A stretch of 64,000 nt of DNA from JBBRNH01 sp038230415 (GCA_038230415.1 JBBRNH010000009.1:31948-95947), one strand, 5' to 3'. Shown: positions 18,319-28,162, counted from the stretch's first letter. Numbers and translations are program-made. The notes: generated by a model from the sequence alone, not told the origin.

Positions 18319-21057
18319 TTAATGGGCTGGTATCCTCGGTTTGTCATTCCCCGGATACGGTTTGTTGCCCTTCATGGCAAACCACAAAATATGGTTCTTC
18401 AGCGCGTCTTCGCCGGTGTCAATGCCTTCTTCGGCCTGTTCCATCGAGTCGCGGGCGTATTGCAACGCCCGGCCCCGCAAACTCGATAGTGGTTTGTTCA
18501 TCTCGTCTAACCGAATCCGGTTGGGCAACGCCGTGTAGGGCTTAAAATCGGGTGTGGCCGTAAAACAGTCGAACATCGGCAGGGCAGTGGCATCAATCAC
18601 GTTCATGGGCGGCAGGCCCAAAATCTGCTCTATCGTCCGCATCATCGAGGTTTGGTTATAATTCGTTGTGATGGTCTTGCGAAGCCGCGAATACGGGCTG
18701 ATGATAAAGCCCGTCGTGCGATAGGCCGAGATGTGATCCCAACCGGCCTGTGAGTCATCTTCGGTGATAAAAATGACGGTGTTGGCTCCGAACCGGCTTT
18801 TCTGCACGGCTTCTACGATGCGCCCAACGGCCAGGTCATTGTCGGCCACCATGGCGCGGGGTGTCGGGAATTTGGGACTCATACCGGCGGTGTGGTCGTT
18901 GGGCAGGGCCATCACCATCAGGTTGGGCAGGTCGTCGCCGGGCCGGGCAGCCGTTTCATTGAGTTCCCGGATGAAGGCATCGGCCCGCATCTGATCGCTG
19001 ATGGTTTCATCGGCCCCGCCGGGGAAATTCATCGCCAGAATGGGCCGAACGCGCGAGATTGTGGTGGTGTTTGTGAACGAAAACGGCTGCCCGGCCTGCC
19101 GCATCTGGTAGAGTTGCCGCCAGTCGAGTTTCTTATCGTAGTCACAGTCAGACGCTTCGCCATAAACCCGAACGGTTTTGCCGTGATCGAGGGCGTTGTT
19201 CCAGATGAGTCCTTTCTTGTTGTAAACCAATGCGTCATACAGCACGTGCGGATACGACCGAAACCACGCCCGAACGCTTTTTTCGGTGTAATCGGTCACC
19301 ATTGCGGCATCGGCCCAGGGGTGGCCCTCGGCAGATGATTTGCCCGATGCGTGGTAATTATCCAACAGCATAAACTCGCGGGCCAGCCGGTGCTGATTCG
19401 GCGTGGTGCTGTCGCCAAAGACGCACAGCGACGGCATCCCCCGGCCTTCGGGCATATCGCCCAAGACCTGATCGTAGGTGCGGTTTTCTTTGATGATATA
19501 CAGCACGTATTTGAATACCGATGGCTCGCCGATGCGCTCCGGCACGGGTTGTGGTTTACGGTTGGGTCGGGGCAACGCTTCGGCCAGTGTGAGCCTGAAT
19601 TGCAGACTTTGCCGCCTGACCTGTTCGGTATAAGCCAATAATTGGGTGTCGGTCGGTGCGGGAATAATGGAAACGGTAGCTAATTGCCGGTGCGCGGTAA
19701 ACGCCTGTTGGCCGGATTGCCGGTTGCGGGCTTCGTTAGTTGATTCAACGGCGGTGGCAATCCGCGAGCCGTTGCCTTCGATATTTGCCACATACAGCGT
19801 GTTGCCGACGCACAAAATTCCGCCTGGATAGGCTTGCGTCGGAATATAGCCCGATACGCCCGCGCTACCCCGGCTATCGGTTTGGAGGCTGGTTTCCAGG
19901 CTGGGCAACCCATTGGCAAGTGGTACAACGGCCAGGGCATTGTCGAGACCATTTGCCACATAGAGCGTGTTGCCGAGCGAGTCAAGAGCCAGCGCGTTGG
20001 GGGTGCTACCGATGTAAGCTGTTTGCCCGCTGAATAAGCCAACCGATACTGAATCAACGACTTGCCGGGTTTCTGCGTTAATAATCGAGACGTTATCGCT
20101 GTTGCCGTTTGCCACATAAACGAACTTTTCGTCGTGGCTGGTAAGAATAGCGTTGGGGTGCAAACCAACTTCGATTTCGCGTTCGACTTGCCCCGTTTTG
20201 GTATCAATCACCGACACCGTTCCCCGCGCTATGGCACCCGTTTTGGGGTCAATGTAGGCACTGCCCCAGGGAACGCCCGCTGTTTCCTGTCGGGCCACGC
20301 CTGACTTGCTGGTAGAATCCGGCGAAGCGTCGCCCGGCGAAGCGTTGCCCGGCACTGGCCCGGCCCAGTTGGTCACAAATGCCCGGTTATTCGCCAATGC
20401 CACGCCAAACGGAGCCACGCCCACCGGAGCGGTCCAGACGATGCTGCGGTCGGCAAACCGGATTTTCAGGAGTTGGTTATTGCCGTTCAGCACCACATAT
20501 AAAAACGGTTCGCCACCTTCCTGCCGCACGGCCACATCGTTGGGCAATGATGCGGTTGCCGGGGCTGCCGGGGCAAATGGCACTACCTCGACCGCGCTGA
20601 TTTTGCCATTCGTCAGCGACGCAATCACGATGCCAGATTTGTCTTTCCCCCGCCCTGACGCGCCCCAAACTAAGTACGTTTGCCCGCCGACTACAACCGC
20701 CCTGATACCCGAAAAAACGCTCATCATGCCCCTCGTGGCCGGGCTATCGGCTAAACTCCACCGATAGACGATTTTCTGGCTGGCCCGGTCAAGAATAGCA
20801 ATACCGTAGCGGTCTTCGATCACGATTTGTGACCCGTTTGGCAGCAGACACACATCCAGCGCGTGATTTTCGAGTTTGGCATCGCCAAAGATTACCGACG
20901 TACCGGCCCCGTTAATCAGCCGGTTGTAGGGCATCACAAGGGGGGTGCTGTCGGCCAGTGTGCGTTTGTCAGACGGGTGGCGGTGCGCTTTTTTCTGGGC
21001 TGCAACGGGGGAAACCAGTAGGGTTAACAGGCTGAGGGAAAGGAGTTTGTTGAGCAT
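18319..21057 (-). CDS. YncE-like beta-propeller fused to a phosphoesterase domain
   Basis: 912 aa from the ATG at 21057, chosen because the signal peptide starts there (MLNKLLSLSLLTLLVSPVAA). Residues ~40-480 are a seven-bladed YVTN/YncE-type propeller (FVYVANGNSDNVSIINAETR, TLYVANGLDNALAVVPLANG). Residues ~500-860 are a phospholipase C/acid phosphatase-type phosphoesterase, with YIIKENRTYDQVLGDMPEGR, SAEGHPWADAAMVTDY and ITEDDSQAGWDHISAYR carrying the likely metal-binding residues. The two-domain architecture is known in Bacteroidota and Acidobacteria; the substrate is not established. It is probably periplasmic or surface exposed. Confidence 0.85.
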   Translation of the reverse strand: MLNKLLSLSLLTLLVSPVAAQKKAHRHPSDKRTLADSTPLVMPYNRLINGAGTSVIFGDAKLENHALDVCLLPNGSQIVIEDRYGIAILDRASQKIVYRWSLADSPATRGMMSVFSGIRAVVVGGQTYLVWGASGRGKDKSGIVIASLTNGKISAVEVVPFAPAAPATASLPNDVAVRQEGGEPFLYVVLNGNNQLLKIRFADRSIVWTAPVGVAPFGVALANNRAFVTNWAGPVPGNASPGDASPDSTSKSGVARQETAGVPWGSAYIDPKTGAIARGTVSVIDTKTGQVEREIEVGLHPNAILTSHDEKFVYVANGNSDNVSIINAETRQVVDSVSVGLFSGQTAYIGSTPNALALDSLGNTLYVANGLDNALAVVPLANGLPSLETSLQTDSRGSAGVSGYIPTQAYPGGILCVGNTLYVANIEGNGSRIATAVESTNEARNRQSGQQAFTAHRQLATVSIIPAPTDTQLLAYTEQVRRQSLQFRLTLAEALPRPNRKPQPVPERIGEPSVFKYVLYIIKENRTYDQVLGDMPEGRGMPSLCVFGDSTTPNQHRLAREFMLLDNYHASGKSSAEGHPWADAAMVTDYTEKSVRAWFRSYPHVLYDALVYNKKGLIWNNALDHGKTVRVYGEASDCDYDKKLDWRQLYQMRQAGQPFSFTNTTTISRVRPILAMNFPGGADETISDQMRADAFIRELNETAARPGDDLPNLMVMALPNDHTAGMSPKFPTPRAMVADNDLAVGRIVEAVQKSRFGANTVIFITEDDSQAGWDHISAYRTTGFIISPYSRLRKTITTNYNQTSMMRTIEQILGLPPMNVIDATALPMFDCFTATPDFKPYTALPNRIRLDEMNKPLSSLRGRALQYARDSMEQAEEGIDTGEDALKNHILWFAMKGNKPYPGNDKPRIPAH

Positions 21058-21064
21058 AGTTTGT

Positions 21065-21166
21065 TGGAACGCGGATGACGCAGATTTTAGGTATTCACAC
21101 AGATTTTTTTGGGATAAGGAAAAAAAATCTGCGAGAATCATATAAATCTGCGTTATCCGCGTTCCA
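21065..21166. repeat. Dispersed-type inverted repeat upstream of the phosphoesterase gene
   Basis: A 23-bp arm starting TGGAACGCGGATGACG at 21065-21087 faces its reverse complement at 21144-21166 with one mismatch. Inside, a second pair (CAGATTTTTTT near 21100 and AAAAAAATCTG near 21121) extends the potential hairpin. The element fills the space between the phosphatase remnant and the phosphoesterase start. The arms look like a mobile intergenic repeat and not a terminator, because there is no terminal T run. Confidence 0.7.
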
Positions 21167-21171
21167 TTGAT

Positions 21172-21738
21172 TTACTGCAAATAGTTCGTCCGCAACATCG
21201 TCAATTTCTCCGGTATAAGTTCCATTGCCGTTGTCAGAAATGTATCCATTGGGCCGTATTTGGTGTCAATCATTCATCGTGAAGAATGACGGCGAGTCGG
21301 CGTGGTCGGTGGTCAGTATTGTCGCTATCCATCTGTTGCGTTCGTCAGTGAGTCGTGGTTCATGGCGGCATAGTTGGCCTTGACCCGCACGTTTTCGCTA
21401 CCGGCGGGCAAGTTCAGGTAAGCCGCACCGGGTATCAGGCGGTCGGGGCTGTTTTTGAGTTCGTCGGGGCCGCGCAGGTCGCAAACGGTGGCGATGTTAC
21501 GGCTTTCGAGGGTTTTCAGGTCGGCATCAGTGAGTTTACTCACATCGGCAGAGCGGTAGATATGGCCCCATTTCACGGTTTTGCCCATCGCGCCGGGGTA
21601 GCCGCTGAGGTCGCGGAAATTACTGCCGCCTTCGAGAGACACAGCCCGGCGCGAGTTGATAACGAGGGTGTCGGTCGGCTGGGCGTTCTGGGCGAAGGCC
21701 ATTGCCGGCCACAGGAGGAAAAACAGGAGATTTTTCAT
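21172..21738 (-). pseudogene. Tyrosine/dual-specificity phosphatase broken by an internal deletion
   Basis: The 5' part (21325-21738, 137 codons) encodes a signal peptide and the N-terminal half of a secreted Tyr-phosphatase-3-type protein, including SLEGGSNFRDLSGYPG and IYRSADVSKLTDADL. It stops at TAG before the catalytic HCxxGKDRTG loop. In the same frame, 21172-21267 still encode the family's C-terminal tail (IDTKYGPMDTFLTTAMELI up to a TAA). Roughly 100 residues including the active site are missing; about 60 bp of unrelated DNA with three in-frame stops lies in the gap. The product cannot be catalytic. Confidence 0.78.
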
Positions 21739-21780
21739 TGAAGAATTGGGGTTATATTTACTGAAAAACGAACGTAAAGC

Positions 21781-22008
21781 ATGAACGCTACTCGTATCAT
21801 CTCTGACTACCGTATCATGCTGGGCAAACCCATCATTGGGGGTACCCGGATTACCGTTGAACTGGTTTTAAGGAAGTTAGCCCAGGGTGCCACTACCACG
21901 GACTTGCTCAATATGTATCCGAGCCTGACCGAAGCTGATATTTATGCCGTATTAAATTATGCAGCCGATACACTGGCGAATGAGGAAGTTCTTGAATCAG
22001 TTGCATGA
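21781..22008 (+). CDS. DUF433 putative antitoxin (module 2)
   Basis: 75 aa with the DUF433 pattern DYRIMLGKPIIGGTRITVEL and the helix LNMYPSLTEADIYAVLNYAA. Its stop overlaps the next start as ATGA, the common arrangement of antitoxin followed by toxin. It lies divergent from the broken phosphatase gene, 43 bp away. Sequence identity to module 1 is low outside the family core, so the modules probably arrived independently. Confidence 0.86.
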   Translation: MNATRIISDYRIMLGKPIIGGTRITVELVLRKLAQGATTTDLLNMYPSLTEADIYAVLNYAADTLANEEVLESVA

Positions 22009-22355
22009 TTATTGCCGACGAAAATATTGACCACTCGCTCATCGAAGCTATTCGGAGTATTGGACTGGAGGTTTATTCAATCTACGAACTTCAACGCGGT
22101 ACGGTTGATGAGTTAGTCATTGAGATGTCCCGAAATCCCCCGCGCCTTATTCTGACCGAAGACAAAGATTTTGGCGAGTGGGTATTTGCTCATCAAATTC
22201 GTGGTATCAGCGTGCTGTTTCTTCGGTATCATTTTCGGGATACCGAATTGATGAAGCAGCGATTGCTGACGCTGCTTTCTGAACGGATGTTTGATTTATG
22301 GAATCACTTTACCGTGCTGACAATCAGCAAAATACGGATGCGTTCTATTGCGTGA
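22005..22355 (+). CDS. DUF5615 PIN-like putative toxin (module 2)
   Basis: 116 aa. Both acidic elements of the family are intact: MIIADENIDHSLIEAIR at the start, then LILTEDKDFGEWVF around residues 46-60, followed by ISVLFLRYHF. This is the best-preserved active site of the three modules in the window. It is translationally coupled to DUF433 by a 4-bp overlap. RNase activity is inferred from the PIN-like fold. Confidence 0.85.
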   Translation: MIIADENIDHSLIEAIRSIGLEVYSIYELQRGTVDELVIEMSRNPPRLILTEDKDFGEWVFAHQIRGISVLFLRYHFRDTELMKQRLLTLLSERMFDLWNHFTVLTISKIRMRSIA

Positions 22356-22397
22356 TGAAATTTTTTAGCCCATACTGAAAATTACCCACCCAACTGC

Positions 22398-22919
22398 TCA
22401 GAATCCAATCCCAACCTGCAACCCCACCCCAATCGAAATGGGCGCGTTGTTGCCCGCCCGAACCGGCACCGGCACGGCCACGAAATAGGTACTATTCTTG
22501 TTTACTTTCACCACTTTACTGAACACCGTTGTCTCGCCAAACCGCCCCGATGTTTCAAAAGCCAATCGCTGATTGATCGTGAATCGTTTTGGGAACCGGA
22601 ACATCACACCGGGGTGAAACAGCACGTTCGAGACGCGGGCGTTGCCGTCTTCGGCCCGGATAAACGGCGTTATCTCAAAACTAAACCCAATCCTGTCGCT
22701 TTTCAGGATGTTCAATCCCGTTGGGAAACCGACGGTGTAAGCGGGCGAAAAGTTGTGAGCCAAGCCGTTGGCATCGGCCACATACAGCACGTGAACCACG
22801 CTGAAATAACCGGCCATGCGCGGATAGAGTGGTTGGGCAGGGAGCGTCGGCGCAGGCTGCGCCCGGCCCGAAACCGCACCCAACAGCAGCCCCAAAAACA
22901 GGCAAATACGGGTACGCAT
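22398..22919 (-). CDS. Secreted small outer-membrane barrel-like protein
   Basis: 173 aa with a signal peptide (MRTRICLFLGLLLGAVSGRA). The mature part alternates polar and hydrophobic residues in strands (FSVVHVLYVADANG, AYTVGFPTGLNILKSDRIGF, ISIGVGLQVGIGF) and ends in Phe, as outer-membrane barrel proteins do. No family name recognised. It lies 75 bp downstream of the SusD-like gene on the same strand and may be the last gene of that operon. Confidence 0.65.
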   Translation of the reverse strand: MRTRICLFLGLLLGAVSGRAQPAPTLPAQPLYPRMAGYFSVVHVLYVADANGLAHNFSPAYTVGFPTGLNILKSDRIGFSFEITPFIRAEDGNARVSNVLFHPGVMFRFPKRFTINQRLAFETSGRFGETTVFSKVVKVNKNSTYFVAVPVPVRAGNNAPISIGVGLQVGIGF

Positions 22920-22994
22920 AAAAAGCTGGTTGTCATAAAATGCCGATACGCCCCGTCTGACTTAAACAGGGCGCATCGGTCAATACCGTATCAA

Positions 22995-24617
22995 TTACTT
23001 CAACGCCCAAACGTCTTTGCTCAGATCGTCCGTACCACCATACTGACTCATCACGGCTGTCTTGTAGTTTTCGGGGTTAAACGTTGATTCGTCAACCGGA
23101 TACTGCCACCGCCGGGGCAATTTACTGGCTGCGTTCAGACCCGCGCCCGCCGTCACAAACGCCTTCGGAAAGCCCGTCCGGCGTTGGTTATAAAACGCTT
23201 CCCAGCCCGAACTCTGGAACATTGCCACGTATTTCTGATTCAGAATCTGCTCTAGGCCGGTCGCATTGTCGCCTTTATAAACCACGCCGGGGTCGGCCAG
23301 AAACTTGGCAATTGAGATCGTGGTCGTTCCCAGCGTTTTGCCCGACAGGTCGCCAATCACGTAGTTCATACCTTCGGTCAGGCCGTGAAAGGTGAGCGAT
23401 GCGTTGATACCGCGCGTGTAATACGTGCTGGCCGTTGTGGTGCTGGCCGCAGCCCAACCCCGGTTCAGGCCCTCGGCAATGTTAAAACACAACTCCGAAT
23501 ACCCGATGATAGTATATGGTTCTGGCCCCACAAACGACGTATAATAGCGATTGTAGTTAAAAAACGAGTACTTGTCTGCCGACGCATCTTTTGCCAGATC
23601 GTCAATACTCTTTGAAATATCGGCTCCGATGTACGCCGAGAAATCATCCACTTTTTTGCCTTTGGCGAGTTCGGCTTTGGCGGGCGTTGCCACCACAAAC
23701 GTGCGGGGGTCCTGGGTGGCTGTTGTCAGTGCCAGATAGGGGCTACCCACGTTCTGGTAGTTGTTGTTACCATCTTTGGGCGTATGGGGGTAGTTGTCGT
23801 AGGCCGCGTTGAAGGTGAAGTTCAGGTTATCGGCGTTGCTGGTCATGATGGGGTATTTGGTTGGGCTTGCCAAGATGTCGGCAAACTTCTGCCTGATACC
23901 CAGATCAGCCGTATCGTCAGCCCGCTTGCTGAGGCTAATCAACGTCCGCAGTTTAAACGTGTTCACCACCTTCTGCCATTTTACCAGGCTGTTGCCGAGC
24001 AAAATATCTCCCTCTATGTTATACAAACCCGCGCTGTTGGCCGCAATCACGGTGGTCAGGTCGGCATTGGCATCGTCGAGAAGTTGCAATGCCTGCCGAT
24101 AAACGTCCTTCTGGTTGTCATACTTGGGTGTAACATTGTCGAGGCCCAGGCCTGCTTCCGACACCGGAATATCGCCCACGCGCTGGGTCATCCAGACGAA
24201 GATATAAGCCCGGAAAAATTTCGCTAAGGCCGAGTAGCCGTTGGTTTTGGTGCCGAGGGTTTTCTGGGCCAGCTCGTCCATCTTGTTGGTGTTTTTCAGC
24301 ATCCCGTAGGGCGTGGCCGTCACCGACCAGTCGTAGGCGTTTTTGCCGCCGTAATACAGGTTGTTCGAGACGATGTACTGGTTGTAGCGCATGACCTGAT
24401 CCCAGGGGCCTTCGTAAATCCGGCCTGAGCGACTGTCGGTTACGCCGGGGCCGTTGTAGATATCAAACGTGATGCGGCCCAGCAACAGCGATGGCGGCAC
24501 AATATTGTCTTCGCTGGCAAGGTTTGGGTTCGGCTCTAACGAATCGAACGGTTTGCAGCTATCCAGCACCAGCAGCACAGCAACAAGAGTAATGATTTTG
24601 TGAAGGATGGTTTTCAT
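22995..24617 (-). CDS. SusD/RagB-like outer-membrane nutrient-binding lipoprotein
   Basis: 540 aa with a lipoprotein signal (MKTILHKIITLVAVLLVLDS, then C). Its hallmarks fit the SusD-like_2 group: VPPSLLLGRITFDIYNG near the N-terminus, the TPR-like helices FFRAYIFVWMTQRVGDIPVS and YRQALQLLDDANADL, and the C-terminal QKYVAMFQSSGWEAFYNQRR TG motif. It caps the SusC-type barrel and binds oligomeric substrate at the cell surface. The preceding gene is its SusC partner. A strong hairpin separates the two. Substrate cannot be read from the sequence, and no glycosidase or sensor gene is clearly in the same operon. Confidence 0.92.
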   Translation of the reverse strand: MKTILHKIITLVAVLLVLDSCKPFDSLEPNPNLASEDNIVPPSLLLGRITFDIYNGPGVTDSRSGRIYEGPWDQVMRYNQYIVSNNLYYGGKNAYDWSVTATPYGMLKNTNKMDELAQKTLGTKTNGYSALAKFFRAYIFVWMTQRVGDIPVSEAGLGLDNVTPKYDNQKDVYRQALQLLDDANADLTTVIAANSAGLYNIEGDILLGNSLVKWQKVVNTFKLRTLISLSKRADDTADLGIRQKFADILASPTKYPIMTSNADNLNFTFNAAYDNYPHTPKDGNNNYQNVGSPYLALTTATQDPRTFVVATPAKAELAKGKKVDDFSAYIGADISKSIDDLAKDASADKYSFFNYNRYYTSFVGPEPYTIIGYSELCFNIAEGLNRGWAAASTTTASTYYTRGINASLTFHGLTEGMNYVIGDLSGKTLGTTTISIAKFLADPGVVYKGDNATGLEQILNQKYVAMFQSSGWEAFYNQRRTGFPKAFVTAGAGLNAASKLPRRWQYPVDESTFNPENYKTAVMSQYGGTDDLSKDVWALK

Positions 24618-24632
24618 GATTTTTCAGTTTGT

Positions 24633-24670
24633 AGTTCGTGCAGAGCGGCACAGGCCGCTCTGCACGAACT
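24633..24670. repeat. Perfect 17-bp hairpin between susC and susD
   Basis: AGTTCGTGCAGAGCGGC (24633-24649) faces its exact reverse complement (24654-24670) across an ACAG loop. It occupies nearly all of the 56-bp space between the SusC stop and the SusD start. No T run follows on the minus strand, so it is unlikely to be a simple terminator; mRNA processing or stabilisation is possible. The core GGCACAGGCC and arm CTGCACGAACT recur at 34883-34905. Confidence 0.8.
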
Positions 24671-24673
24671 GTT

Positions 24674-27600
24674 TTAGAACGTCAAATTCAAATTCACACC
24701 AAACCGGCGGAAGGTGGATGATTGCAGCGACGCACTCCGCAGCGTTGAGTTGCTGGTGGGGCTGTAGCCTTCGGGAAACTGGTCGAGGTCGAAATCTTTA
24801 CGCTGGGCAAAATACAGCAGGTTCCGGCCCACCAACGACACCGACACGGCCCGGATAAACTTCGGCAACGCCGTAGCCGGAATCTGGTAGCCCAAAATCA
24901 CTTCGCGCAGTTTGGCGTAGGTCTTGCTCACCAAATACGACTCTTCGATACCGCTGTTGTAGATGCCCTGCGCATACGACTGTACCGTTACCGCCTTTGT
25001 GTTTGGCGCAAATGTCAATTCGCCGTAGTTACTGATATTGCCATTGGCATCAAACTTCACCGTGCCGTTTGCCACCACGCCCTCGCCCACATAATAGGGC
25101 GTTGCGGCTTTGGTGCTGTTGGCCGTGCTTTGCCATTCTTTCAACCGGGCCTCACCAAAAGCACCCGTTGTGAGGCTTGTTTGGTTGCCCGCGTTGATGG
25201 CGTAGGCATAGACCTGATCGCGGATGGTGCCACCCACGCGCCCATCAAACTGGAAGCTGAACGTAACGTTTTTGTAGCTGAATCGGTTGTTCAACGCCCA
25301 CACATAATCGGGGTTGGTGTAGCCTAAGAGTTGCTTATAAGCCGTTCCGGCGGGGCGCGTCAGGGGCTGTCCCGTTGCCGCGTTGATAATATTGCCGCTT
25401 GGGTCGCGCAGGAAATTGTAGCTATAATAGCCGTCCAGCCGGTCGCCGATGGTAAAGACGTGATCGGGACCAGAGAGGTAGATGCTCGTCTCGTTGCCGT
25501 AGATTTCTTTCAGCGTTTCTTTAAACGTTGACCAGTTTGCCAGCACGTCCCAGTTCAGGCCGCTTGGGTTTTTGAGCACCGAACCCGTCAGGGCTACTTC
25601 CCAACCCGTCCGCTTTGTCACCAGCCCGTTCACGTTTTCGGCATAATAGCCCGTTGAGGTTGGCAACGGCAAGGCAAAAATCTGCGGTCCGTTCAGCGAC
25701 GTAAAGTGCGTTACGTCTACCGTCAGGCGGTTCCGCAAAAACTTGGCATCGAATCCGTATTCATACGAAGATGAGGTGGAGGCTTTCAGGGTTTTGTTTG
25801 CCAGCGTCGGGTTCAGGTTTGCCATCGGCGTGTTGTTATAGAGTCCCGTTGTGATGGCGTAGGTATTCTGGTTGGTGTAACTCGGCCCGTCGTAGGAGGT
25901 TGCTAAATCCGTACCGTAGCCAATCAGATCGGGCGTTCCCGTACCCGTTACGGCGCGGTAGGCCGTTCCGATTTCTGATTGCGTCAGGCCACTCCGCACG
26001 TTGGCGTAGCTGCCGCGCACCTTCAGAAACGTAATGGCATCGGGCAGTTTCAGGTAATCAGAGACCACCGTGCTGAGGGCCACCGACGGATAAAAATACG
26101 TGTTGTTGACCTTTGGCAGCGTCGAGAGTTTATCGAAACGGCCCGTTACGCCCAGCGTTGCCAGGTTCTTGTAGGTAAAGTCAGCCGTGGCGTAGGCACT
26201 CAGCACCCGCATATCAGACCGGAAACTATACGCCCGAACCGGGTTTTTTGAGTTGCCAAACCCGTACACGCCCGGCACGATCAGGAAGTCGGTGGTGGCC
26301 CAGCTTGAGTTGTAGGCGAAGTTTCGCAGGTTGCCCCCGGCACTGGCGTTGATACGGAAATCTTTGGCTACTTCCTTATTGAAGGTAATCAGCAGGTCGG
26401 TGTTGTTTTCGAGCAGGTTCCGGCGGTCTTCGCGGTAATCGCCCTGCCGAATGTCGGGTGTTTTGTAGCTGATGGCTGAGTAGGGCAGTTTCTCCGTCCG
26501 CAGTTGGTTCCAGGTCGTGATTTGCGTCCGCAGCGATACGCTCAGGGCATCGTTGATTTTATAGTTCAACCGGGTGTAGCCGTAGATGTCGGTTTTCTTG
26601 TGTTCGTGGAGCCATTCGTAGGCCACAAAATACGGATTGTTGCTCCGGCCATATTCGGCGTAGTACTCCTGCACACCGGGCTTTCCCTGGGGGCCTTTGT
26701 AGTAATCACGCATATCGGCAATGTCCCAACTGCTCGACCCATACACCTGAAAGGCATACACGTAACCCTCTGGCCCTGAACTATAATCCGGGATATTGGG
26801 CGAACTCTGCACGTTCACGTTCAGGCTGCCCTCCAACCGTAGTTTGTCGGTGAAATTAAACCCCGAATTGAGGTTGAAATTGGTGATGTTCAGCCGCGAG
26901 TTCGGATAAATACCACGCTGGTAGTTATTCGAGACCGACAACCGCAGGTCGTGTTTTTCGCCACTCGACGATACCGAGACGTTGTTGGTCGAGATAACCC
27001 CCGTCTGCACAAACCGCTTGAAGTTATCGGCACCCACCGCGTTCCAGGGTGTTCCGGTGCGGATGCCCGTTACGGGGTCAACGGGCGAGTTGTATTGCGG
27101 CACCAACTGCCCCTCAAAACGCGGCCCCCAGATATTGGTCCGGCGGTAGCCCCCGTCTTCGTCGTAGAGTTTGTTGCCATACGCATATTTGAAGTTGTTG
27201 CCGTAGCCGTACTCGCTCTGACGGTCGGGCAGGGCCAGAAAGCCCTTATCGAACATGGTGCTGGTGTTAAAATCAACGGCAAACTTGCGTTTGTCTTTCG
27301 AGCCGCGCTTGGTGGTAATCATAATGGCCCCGTTCTGCCCCCGGAAACCATAGAGAGCGGCTGCATTTGGCCCTTTCAGCACGGTGTAGGTCTCGATGTC
27401 GTCTGCCGATACGTTCCAGGTGTCGGAGTTAATCGGTACACCATCCACCACAAACAGTAGGTCAGAACTACCCCGTAAGAGCAGTTTGGGTTTGTTGAGG
27501 AGTTCGGCACTGGTGCCAACGGTGAGACCGGCAAACTTGCCCGTCAGCGAGTTAATCGGGTTTGGTTCGCGGGCCTTGATGAGTTGATCGCCTTGAATAT

Positions 27601-28012
27601 CCTGCGTGGTGTAGCCGATAGTACGGGCTTCTTTTTTGATGCCTAAGGCCGTCACCACCACTTCGCCGAGTTGCTCGGTGCTTTCGGCCAATTTCACATC
27701 AATCACGCTCTGATTGCCTACCGGAATCTCCTGCGGGTTATACCCGATGAACGAATACACGAGTACCGCTTTTTCGTCAACCACGTTCAGGCTGTATGTT
27801 CCGTCAATGTTACTGGTGGTGCCAGCCGTAGTGCCTTTCAGCAGGATGCTTACGCCGGGGATTACCGCGCCCGATGCCTCGGTAATTTTGCCGCGCACGA
27901 CGCGCTGGGCCTGGGCCGAGCCGCTCAACAGCAGCAGGCCAAACAATACACCATAAAAGCCTGATAGCCAGAATGTTGTTTCTCGATTTGGTTGGGTAAA
28001 AACCTGTTTCAT
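24674..28012 (-). CDS. SusC/RagA-family TonB-linked outer-membrane transporter
   Basis: About 1,112 aa from the ATG at 28012 (MKQVFTQPNRETTFWLSGFY); in-frame ATGs at 28048 and 28021 are less likely. A signal peptide ends in SAQA. A carboxypeptidase-regulatory-like domain follows (GKITEASGAVIPGVSILLKG), then the plug with the SusC signature around DLLFVVDGVPINSD and the TonB-dependent barrel ending in Phe (RRFGVNLNLTF). It moves a SusD-bound ligand across the outer membrane using TonB energy. SusD follows on the same strand. A TAGTTTTG -7-like element lies about 150 bp upstream. Confidence 0.94.
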   Translation of the reverse strand: MKQVFTQPNRETTFWLSGFYGVLFGLLLLSGSAQAQRVVRGKITEASGAVIPGVSILLKGTTAGTTSNIDGTYSLNVVDEKAVLVYSFIGYNPQEIPVGNQSVIDVKLAESTEQLGEVVVTALGIKKEARTIGYTTQDIQGDQLIKAREPNPINSLTGKFAGLTVGTSAELLNKPKLLLRGSSDLLFVVDGVPINSDTWNVSADDIETYTVLKGPNAAALYGFRGQNGAIMITTKRGSKDKRKFAVDFNTSTMFDKGFLALPDRQSEYGYGNNFKYAYGNKLYDEDGGYRRTNIWGPRFEGQLVPQYNSPVDPVTGIRTGTPWNAVGADNFKRFVQTGVISTNNVSVSSSGEKHDLRLSVSNNYQRGIYPNSRLNITNFNLNSGFNFTDKLRLEGSLNVNVQSSPNIPDYSSGPEGYVYAFQVYGSSSWDIADMRDYYKGPQGKPGVQEYYAEYGRSNNPYFVAYEWLHEHKKTDIYGYTRLNYKINDALSVSLRTQITTWNQLRTEKLPYSAISYKTPDIRQGDYREDRRNLLENNTDLLITFNKEVAKDFRINASAGGNLRNFAYNSSWATTDFLIVPGVYGFGNSKNPVRAYSFRSDMRVLSAYATADFTYKNLATLGVTGRFDKLSTLPKVNNTYFYPSVALSTVVSDYLKLPDAITFLKVRGSYANVRSGLTQSEIGTAYRAVTGTGTPDLIGYGTDLATSYDGPSYTNQNTYAITTGLYNNTPMANLNPTLANKTLKASTSSSYEYGFDAKFLRNRLTVDVTHFTSLNGPQIFALPLPTSTGYYAENVNGLVTKRTGWEVALTGSVLKNPSGLNWDVLANWSTFKETLKEIYGNETSIYLSGPDHVFTIGDRLDGYYSYNFLRDPSGNIINAATGQPLTRPAGTAYKQLLGYTNPDYVWALNNRFSYKNVTFSFQFDGRVGGTIRDQVYAYAINAGNQTSLTTGAFGEARLKEWQSTANSTKAATPYYVGEGVVANGTVKFDANGNISNYGELTFAPNTKAVTVQSYAQGIYNSGIEESYLVSKTYAKLREVILGYQIPATALPKFIRAVSVSLVGRNLLYFAQRKDFDLDQFPEGYSPTSNSTLRSASLQSSTFRRFGVNLNLTF

Positions 28013-28162
28013 CAAGTACATCGGTTGATACAAATTAAGATTAATCAAAGAAATTATGCGTCAATACGGACAATAAACCAATGGGTTATTATGACAAAAC
28101 ACCTGCTGAAAAATGAAGATAAACTGAAAAAATAACCGCTTTTCTACCCGATTGATACGCAG

